Shown here: one piece after another, positions 57,300-64,000 of the stretch
Position numbering within the stretch: position 1 is the stretch's first letter
Layout of the letters: each line of letters opens with the position of its first letter
NCBI GenBank assembly: GCA_030762935.1
Contig: CM060892.1
Location: 86,372,827 to 86,436,826, forward strand
DNA length: 64,000 nt
Direction of reading: 5' to 3'
Source of the DNA: Hymenopus coronatus
Taxonomy: Eukaryota > Arthropoda > Insecta > Mantodea > Hymenopodidae
Notes under the pieces: generated by a model
Seen by the model: the letters and a program-made list of their open reading frames with translations, nothing else
What the model was told of the DNA's origin: nothing
The model's database searches: none
Program-made: the position numbers and the translations under genes

Positions 57300-58130
57300 T
57301 TTTTACTTTCTCCGCAAGTGCTATGCACATAGTAGGCAGAGAAGTTATTGTATTCCACCAAAAATTCGATGTCGATATTTCAACAAGATTGCATGTTTTG
57401 AGGTCCCTAATTCCAATAAAAGGTATTTTTAGAAAAAGGTCTCTGCATGTAATTACATTTGGTAATTACATTTGGTATCTTCCAAGGATACGACAATATT
57501 TTCAACAAAATCCTCACAACCCAAACTACTTTTTATATGGATAATTTTTTTAAAACGTTGTCTTTCTCAAAAGTAGTTCTAACAATTTGCATTAAAAGCG
57601 TATATTACAAATAACATCTGTGTCTTGAATTTTTTGGGAACAGCCACTGAAGATATCTTCATTCTGAATGAACTTTTATACAACGGGTAAACGCAAACGA
57701 CAGACAAAACCTACTACACAAAACATGTAGGTCTCGTTGAAACATATAACATATGTCACACTTTTTTTGTAGAGTTGACCATTTCCAAGGTATTCCTTGT
57801 TGATTGTTTCAGTTTTGAATTACTAAGCCTTTCTGAAACGGGAAGTCACATTTCGTTTCATCTTTCCTTTGTCTTACTGCTGGTTATGCAAAAACGAACC
57901 GAGCTCCAATTGTTCTCATAGTGACCAGCTTTTAAAAATATTTGACTATCGCTTTAGCCTTGTGTATTTCATGTCCCTTCTACTTAGAAGTTAATAAGAC
58001 AATTTCTGCTAATATTTATCTCGATTAGCATAATGTAAGTGAAAGAATAATGTTTTGTAAAAATAATTTGTTTGCAGAACAGTTAGAGAAAGTCATGTGA
58101 ATTGAATACATTGGATTTTTTTTATTATTG
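57300..58130 (+). repeat. PX repeat
   Basis: Starts TTTTTACTTTCTCCGCAAGT with imperfect palindrome to 57344, GATGTCGATATTTCAACAAG, GTATCTTCCAAGGATACGAC. Ends GAGAAAGTCATGTGAATTGA and ACATTGGATTTTTT. Confidence 0.9.
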
Positions 58131-58134
58131 TTTC

Positions 58135-58405
58135 ATTTGTATAGCCCCGTTTAATTTCAATGGCTATATCAGATGCTATAACTTGTCAAATAGGTAATAT
58201 ATTAAGTGTAAGTTATGGACATTATAGATTAATCATTTTATATCACTAAACACACGTACATTTACTCTCACAAGCACTTCTAGATTCAGTGGGGATAATG
58301 GATAATTTTGATTAAAGAAAAATTATCCACCCCAGATCGAAATTGAACCCGGAACCTTCGGGTGAGAAGTCAACTTGCTGGCCATTAGATCACTCTATTG
58401 AATTT
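58135..58405 (-). mobile_element. SINE-F
   Basis: Minus-strand box B region CGGGTTCAATTTCGATCTGG, GGATAATTTTTCTTTAATCA and the end GGCTATACAAATG-like (ATAGCCCCGTTTAATTTC on +), comparable to GGGGGCTATATGAATG at 60956. Confidence 0.65.
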
Positions 58406-58407
58406 TG

Positions 58408-59090
58408 TTATTTATTTCAAGCATATTCTTTGTCTAAAAAGTCGTTTAGCGTTCTTGATGGACAAAACATTTAGTGGTTTCACTGAACGAAAGCAGATAA
58501 CATAAGTTCGTTTTTTGATGTCACATTATTAAAATTATTACACAAACACTGCATGTGTCGGTGACCGTGCACACATATTTCAGATACAAGTTAAAAGTGA
58601 CAAAAAGAAACAAACAAAACAATAATAAAGAAAAAGAGAGAGACAAAAAAGAAATAAATAAATTGATTCTAACTGCACAAAATTGATCTGGCTTCGCGCA
58701 CCTTAGCCAGGAAATTACCCATGTTTTGCCAGTCTTATGGCCAGCCAGTAGATCCCAGCGTGCCAATCTCCTTCTAGTATCACTTAATATTTTTTCTTTT
58801 AGTTTATCGTTCGCTGATTCTCCCACTGTGTTCATCCGCCAAACTATATACTCAATCTTCACCCTATCCACCAGAATTATCTGTTATTTTCTCTGTCCCC
58901 CAGTCCCCCTTGCTTATCTTTTCTTTCTTTCTAAGTGAGATAGTCATCTTTACGCCAATCCAGTCTTATTTTGTTTGCTAATTTTACCACTATATTCAAC
59001 TGAGTTTTGAATGACTGCTTCTGGGTAATCCACAGCAGATGGTGCCAACTTTGACAGAAAATATACAATAGCATTGTTTCCATGTTGTAG
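58408..59090. other. Unassigned intron DNA upstream of formin exon B
   Basis: Frames on both strands at 58521-58938 lack recognisable domains. Confidence 0.4.
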
Positions 59091-59250
59091 GAACTAAAAG
59101 GAGAGCGGTACCGCCTGAACGTGATCGTATCGGAGCTCAGGGCAGCCCGTACCGTCGACTACCAAACTGCACTCGTCGCCTTCATCAACTGCCTCATCAT
59201 CTCTACGCCGTCGTTGGCGGATCGCATCCGAATACGCAACGAATTTATAG
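59091..59250 (+). CDS. INF2: INF2/Formin-3-like formin, coding exon B
   Basis: The 160-base exon starts after a TTGTAG acceptor in phase 0, matching the phase-0 end of exon A, and ends in phase 1 before a GTAAGC donor. Its 53 codons begin ELKGERYRLNVIVSELRAAR, pass through VDYQTALVAFINCLIIS and end RIRIRNEFI, with the next Gly codon split. In INF2 and Formin-3 proteins the same order follows the ALD..YK helix: a YRF/YRL..V..EL segment, a conserved FINC/VIN helix and an R.RNEFIGL turn. These are armadillo repeats of the DID. No stop or frameshift is seen, so the gene looks functional. About 12.2 kb of intron lies upstream. Confidence 0.88.
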
Positions 59251-59734
59251 GTAAGCATTTCTTTCATATGAAGCTTCTTATATTTTGCTATTGTATGAAT
59301 TATGTTAATTAGCAGAAGCACAGAAAAGAATCACCTGGATGTTAGCAGTGATGCCTGCCTCAGCTCTAATCAGTTGCTTGACTTAGGAATGAACATCTGT
59401 GATGTTTCTAAAACTCACAATTTCAGTTCGATTCATTTGTAAATACCTTTAACAGCAATTAGATGTTAGTTTTTAATATATACACCAACTTTCATGTATA
59501 CTACTTTCTCAACCAAGTACATATGCGGCAAAACAACGATGATCATTTGCTTGCTGTATAGGTTTCAAAAGCAACCAAGTGTTTACTTATTCTATAAATT
59601 AGTTTGAATTATTGCGTAATCAGTGTTGGGATTTGAGTTACAATTGTGGTTCTCAAAATAGAGCAGGAGGTTGTTGTCCATGAGCATATTTCTGGACTTA
59701 CGGAGTTGGACGCCAGAATGACCGAGCAAAGAAT

Positions 59735-60020
59735 ACTAAAATAAATTGAAGTTTTATTTATGGACGCTCTTGTCCCACTCTATATTGGACGTGAAAGACC
59801 GCTCAATTTTGCTCAGGGGTCTCTTTATCAGGTTTGATGTTATTTTGCCTCCATAAGTCGACAAGGGCACAACGATTTTACTTCCCTTCCGAAAGAAGCC
59901 ATTCTAGGATTTTTGCGCCCGAAAAAAATCTATCGTCCTCCACCGGGTTTGAACACGTGAATACGTGAACTTGGGTATTAGAGGCTATCATAGTAACCAC
60001 TGTACCACAGAGGGCGACTA
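59735..60020 (-). mobile_element. SINE-A
   Basis: Minus strand: GTTTTATTTATGGACGCTCT, GACCGCTCAATTTTGCTCAG, CTTCCCTTCCGAAAGAAGCC and the head CACCGGGTTTGAAC..CCACAGAGGGCGAC. An 8 bp duplication CAAAGAAT lies at 59727-59734 and 60021-60028. Confidence 0.92.
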
Positions 60021-60284
60021 CAAAGAATGCGTTTTCCGATCAGATGACCCACCAGGAAATGTTTTCGAGTTACGGGAGAAGATGCAGTCATCTTCTTATC
60101 CTTGCAACAGCCTATGTGCATCAACAGTTCAACAATCTAGAGGACGGTCATAACAAAGTGTGAGACAAGAGAGTGCACATTTTGAACACATGCTGTACCG
60201 ATGCATTTAGATATGTGTTGTCGTTAATTATTGCACGTTATAATTATATATTGATTTACTGAATATGTTTGTAATTTCAGTTAC

Positions 60285-61140
60285 CATTTTTGCCGCATAC
60301 ACTACTATGTGTGAGAACATAGTAGTCGAGAAGATCTTTTCCATCTAAAAATTCTCTACGATTTCAACAGAAATGCATATTTGAGGATCCCTGAATAAAA
60401 AAAAATTAAAAAATCTGAGTTTGTCTGTCTGTCAGCCTAACTCCAAAATTAAGTACCAAACTTGGTATTTAAGTTCAGTATCTTCCAAAGATGCGACACT
60501 AAAATTTTCAGAAAAATCCCCAACAAAACTATCCTTTATAGGAATATTTTTCGAAATATATTTTATAAAAGATGGCTGTAATAATTTTGATTAAAATTCT
60601 GTATATTAAAGATATTTGCATGAAAAATAAAATGTCTATCTTGAATTTTGGGGGGGATGAAGTCTTCTTCATGACTTTTGCATAACTAATAAACCGCGAT
60701 AGGATAAAGACAAAAACTTACTGCACAAAAAATGTGCGACTTCTCACCCGAATATCCCGGGTTCGATTCCCGGCTGGGGCGGGGAATTTTTCTTTAACCA
60801 GAATTATTCCCTATCCCCCACAGAGTCTGGAAGTATGTATGTGAGAGTGAATGTGTGGGTGTTTGAGGAAATAAAATAGTTTAAACCCAACGTAAACCTA
60901 CAGACATCGAGTTGTTTCTAATTCGAAGCCCCCGATATGATCTTAGATGTTAAAGGGGGCTATATGAATGAAAAAAAAATGTGCGGTCAACACACCCAAT
61001 TTATATCATATACATTTTTTGTAGACTTAACTATTTCCAAGATATTCGATCTTATTGGTTTTAAAATGTCCAATATTTAGAATTTTCTTAAATGGGAAGT
61101 CGTTATTCAAAGAGATGTTTTTTAAAATAGTCTCTTATAT
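60285..61140 (+). repeat. PX repeat interrupted by SINE-F
   Basis: Left part begins with a decayed palindrome (ACTACTATGTGTGAGAACAT) and runs to CTTACTGCACAAAAAATGTG. The right part resumes ACACACCCAATTTATATCAT at about 60988 and fades after AAATGGGAAGTCGTTATTC. Confidence 0.87.
60739..60973 (+). mobile_element. SINE-F inside a PX copy
   Basis: 5' truncated head with box B GGGTTCGATTCCC, AATTATTCCCTATCCCCCAC, AGTCTGGAAGTATGTATGTG and GGGGGCTATATGAATG. Perfect 12 bp duplication AAAAAATGTGCG at 60727-60738 and 60974-60985. Confidence 0.95.
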
Positions 61141-61144
61141 TATT

Positions 61145-62430
61145 TTTGTGATTCTTTTTACTGTTTTAAAGAAAAATACCCATGATGCAATTTAAGAGAA
61201 AGGTTATAATTAAATCCTTAATAGTACTATATTAATCAATTGTATAGCCATAATTGTAATTATCCCACTAGCTTGGGAGAAAATAGTTAAATATGATACA
61301 TCATTTATTTGGTTAAACATATACAGAATATGACATGTGTCATAAATAACATTAGAACTAAGCGGTTAACGGACATTCATCTCATCAAGCCTTCATCCTA
61401 TTGACCTATACAAAACGTCATTCGTTTATACCAAATATCATATTATGTGAAACGTTTTTAAAATGAAAATATGCGACAAATGAAAATCCGAGGAAAGGGA
61501 ATTGAAAAATGACATCGCTAAAAATACTGTTTTGACTTTATGCTGCTTGAATAGTGCAGTATGCAACAATACTATAATGGTAGTAATTAAGACACAAGTA
61601 TGGTTATGAAACGAGAGTTAGAATGTTTCATAATTGTCATATTGCGCTTTAATACCATTATATTCAAGTTGCATACTTTGATTTTAGTTGACCACACTAT
61701 AATTTCAAAGCTTTTATTTTTACAACGAGGTTTCTATCTTAATGATGCTGATCAGATGGCAGTACTAATGGCAGGACGTTAAGTAGTACAACAGATGGCA
61801 GCACTGTTGAGTCCATGTCATATTTATTGACTTCTTGTAAAAGAATAACTGTTACAACTGCACATATTTGTTCATATTCCTTCTTTTTCTTTTGCGGCAG
61901 CAAACTGTTGTAAACATTCAACGCTTGTCTCTCAGTTTTCAGTTTTCGGCAGTAATGGATTTTTCTAAATCACTTTTGCTTTCAAAACTAGCATCTACCA
62001 TTTCCACATATTGAGCTGCTACTTTGAAGCTGTTAAAATGTATGCGCCAATGAATAAGATCATAATAAGTTGCTAAAGTATTATGGATGCTATAACACTT
62101 CAGTTAAGTCACATACATCAGCGCACTATAGTGTAGTCAACCAAAAACAAACATTTAATGTATATGCCTATCTTCTTTCGTGTTTTTCTGCTTCTGTGCA
62201 GTTAATTTATTATTTTAAAACTTCCCGATGACTCATGAATAACTTTACTCTAGGAAAAAACTTATCGTATTTGCTAAATTGGATTTTATATGAAACTAAG
62301 CTTAGAGAAGAATATTTAACTAGCTATCGAACATGCCTTAAAAGGTCGTACAGATATAAAAATGTATTTAGAAATAAAGTAGAACGTTTATAATATTAAA
62401 ATAATAATAGCAATAATAATAATAATAATC
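61145..62430. other. Unassigned AT-rich intron DNA
   Basis: GATGGCAG occurs twice near 61755 and 61793. An (AAT)n tract lies at 62398-62430. No gene recognised. Confidence 0.4.
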
Positions 62431-62433
62431 CCT

Positions 62434-62756
62434 GATGCTACAGTCCTGGGCCTAACGACCCGACTGCCGCCCCTACGCCCAAGTATCGCGCATTTTCTAA
62501 CGAAACGCTGGCTCGTGGTCCGAATTTCTGTCTGTCGTTGCTCCTCATGGTGCTGATGGACACTGACCCTACCCGGGACGTAAAATCCGCATCCACAAGG
62601 GTGTTCTCAAACCCGGACGAATTTCGTAGACGGGAACCAGAACTCTGCGCTATAACCCACAGCGCATTTATGAATTTTGGTGATTTTGACCTTTTTTCAC
62701 AGATGATTATTCTTAAAAGAACAACTAAACTTGATATGTTAAAAAGTCTGTTCTGA
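62434..62756 (+). other. Unassigned GC-rich ORF island inside the formin intron
   Basis: An open frame of about 106 codons, unusually GC-rich for this window, lies between a short (AAT)n tract and formin exon C. It has a Pro-rich start, a hydrophobic LSLLLMVLMD stretch near the middle and a charged EFRRREPE segment, and ends in AT-rich DNA. No recognised domain, no clear start codon context and no convincing splice acceptor are seen. It could be an unrecognised cassette exon, a fragment of a transposon ORF, or a chance frame in a GC-rich insertion. Not recognised. Confidence 0.3.
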
Positions 62757-62836
62757 ACATTTAATTTGACATCTTATCTTTTTTCGAAATTCATTAGTCA
62801 GGGTTGATAATATGTTTTCTGTTCATTTGTTTTCAG

Positions 62837-62870
62837 GTCTGAAGCTGCTGCCAATTCTCAACGACTTGAG
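62837..62870 (+). CDS. INF2: INF2/Formin-3-like formin, coding microexon C
   Basis: A 34-base exon between a TTTCAG acceptor and a GTAAGC donor. Its first two bases (GT) complete the Gly codon opened at the end of exon B; ten codons follow (LKLLPILNDL) and the last two bases (AG) open a split Arg codon. Joined to exon B it reads NEFIGLKLLPILNDL, which fits the RNEFIGL.LL..L..LR stretch of the INF2/Formin-3 inhibitory domain. The phases agree exactly with exon B (1 base given, 2 taken). The following exon, which should begin with one base completing Arg, was not found before the end of the window. Confidence 0.8.
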
Positions 62871-62874
62871 GTAA

Positions 62875-64000
62875 GCAAACTTTGCTTTATTTTTGCAGTT
62901 GCGCCTTTATATTGCGAAGTGTCATGTATAAGAAATGCAAACCATTGGAATTTATTAAAAGCCAGTGACATATTACCCTCATTTTAGATCTCTCTGGCTA
63001 CTTTTGGTGACATTCTGTGTATTCTATTGGCATTAATACCAGCAACTGTACCTAAATACACGCAAGGTGTATGGGAATTACCTTTTCTTACTTTTACTCC
63101 AAAGTCTTTATCCAAAATGTCGGGTTTGTGTTCTGCCTTCCAACCTAAGTGTTTGAGTACGAAAAACTGTTAAGGCAAGTTTCCTAGACTTTCTATTTTT
63201 ATTTCTCTACCGCGTATTAGAAGGTATTTCATTCTATCCAAAAATCCGATTACGAGATTATGTTTATAATATTAAATTATATTCCTTTTTGCGCCAAAAT
63301 TCAAAGAAGAATTACCTTAACAGTGCTCCACTATTGGAGAACTACTTGTAATGCTTCTTTTCGGTTATATTTTGGGAGAAGTAAAGTGGCCTGCCAATTC
63401 AGAATTGAAGAGTTGAGAACCATAGTGGGCCAAGCACCATTTTTTAAAAATAGAGAAATAGAAGGTCAATGTTTTTTCAATATCATAATTTACTGAGCCA
63501 AGTTACACATAATAACTAAATGCCACAGCAATCTAGAATGTATTTTCTATCTTATATTAGTACAACATTAATGTGGCTTCATGCAAAATTAGGTTTTACA
63601 GTTATTTATTGGGAGCTATTTTCCTCTGCTGGGATTTGGCCCAGCCTAAAGAAATGTAACTGGGCCATTTCCATACTTCTAATCAATGTCTTGCTGATCA
63701 TTATTATTGACTTGCACGCGCAAACTCTTGTAAAAAGCATGATTCACTGGAGGAATAAATGGTACCATGGACATAAGATCATCACATGCGGTAGCGTGAT
63801 TTGCTGCATGGATTTGGACCACTCTGACTCTAACAGAAAATGTAGTTTCATTTAGACCGATCTTTTGATGCTCTACTGTTTGTAAACGGGAAATGCCGGA
63901 CATGGCCCACTGCAGTATAAGATGTATAACCATAAACTATACCGACATATGGCAACAACTCAATTTTGACCTGACATGGAGATGGCCCATTATGGTTCTC
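62875..64000. other. Presumed formin intron after exon C
   Basis: Contains a PX palindrome-end fragment at about 63195-63265 (TTTATTTCTCTACCGCG, AAAAATCCGATTACGAGATT). No further exon recognised; frames at 63520-63933 overlap on both strands without known motifs. Confidence 0.45.
63195..63265 (+). repeat. PX repeat fragment
   Basis: Partial palindrome and the ATTCGATACCGAGATTTC-like block only. Confidence 0.65.

Larger units (their letters stand above)
46844..59090 (+). other. Formin intron between exons A and B (12,247 bp)
   Basis: Phase-0 intron with GTAACA donor and TTGTAG acceptor. It contains full and partial PX repeats, a SINE-B relative, a LINE reverse transcriptase remnant with a nested SINE-A, a second LINE C-terminus, another SINE-A and a SINE-F. 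No additional formin exon was recognised inside it. Confidence 0.8.
59251..62836 (+). other. Formin intron between exons B and C (3,586 bp)
   Basis: Phase-1 intron with GTAAGC donor and TTTCAG acceptor. It holds a SINE-A on the minus strand, a PX copy split by a SINE-F, and a GC-rich open reading island close to its 3' end (62434-62756). Confidence 0.78.

Noticed and set aside
58521..58938. Opposing frames of 116 and 70 codons near 58.5-58.9 kb
   Set aside because: No motif recognised on either strand, mutually overlapping, no splice context supporting an exon.
1..64000. CRISPR arrays, bacterial operons, prophage or organellar DNA
   Set aside because: Repeats are dispersed, long and diverged; spliceosomal exons, SINEs and LINEs show a nuclear animal genome.

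Overview
This is repeat-rich, AT-rich, intron-dominated nuclear DNA from an animal. The organism is probably an arthropod or another protostome invertebrate. That is inferred from the formin exons and from the mix of tRNA-derived SINEs and non-LTR retrotransposons; nothing in the window identifies the species. There is no operon structure, no credible long single-exon gene, and no rRNA, CRISPR array or free-standing tRNA gene.

The only host gene recognised lies on the + strand in the right third. Three short exons (46728-46843, 59091-59250, 62837-62870) have consensus splice sites and compatible phases. They encode consecutive parts of the N-terminal armadillo-like inhibitory domain (GBD/FH3, DID) of an INF2/Formin-3 type formin. 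The introns between them are about 12.2 and 3.6 kb and are packed with transposons. The 5' exons and the rest of the gene (FH1, FH2, DAD) are not visible. The 46.7 kb upstream of the first exon may be further intron or intergenic DNA.

The dominant content is one interspersed repeat, called PX here, about 0.8-0.95 kb long. It starts with a roughly 40 bp palindrome containing ACTTTCTCTAC, has an internal (TG)n tract, and ends with GTAGAGAAAGT followed by an ACACATCAGATTTTT-like tail. About 35 full or partial copies in both orientations cover perhaps a third of the window, in tandem, inverted and nested arrangements. I do not recognise it from a known family; its architecture recalls non-autonomous Helentron-like elements. 

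At least six tRNA-derived SINE families (SINE-A to SINE-F, working names) are present, many with box B motifs and some with perfect target-site duplications. They are inserted into PX copies, a hAT element and a LINE, which gives a relative order of transposition. Fragments of four or five non-LTR retrotransposons occur: a decayed reverse transcriptase at 51.3-53.1 kb (-), a Jockey/R1-like C-terminus at 54.6-55.4 kb (-), a C-terminal CCHC-like region at 43.5-44.3 kb (+), a possible C-terminus at 0.4-0.6 kb (-), and a possible 5' end at 44.4-45.3 kb (-). A hAT non-autonomous element with TIRs and an 8 bp duplication lies at 3121-3893, and a second copy near 21 kb is split by a SINE. 

Region by region: 0-9 kb holds PX copies, the hAT element and unassigned DNA. 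10-32 kb is dense PX with SINE-A, SINE-B and SINE-C insertions and a 98 bp near-perfect palindrome. 32-36 kb is mostly unassigned AT-rich DNA. 36.5-49 kb is rich in SINE-B, SINE-C and SINE-D with LINE pieces and formin exon A. 49-59 kb is an intron with PX pairs and LINEs. 59-64 kb holds exons B and C with SINEs and one unexplained GC-rich ORF island.
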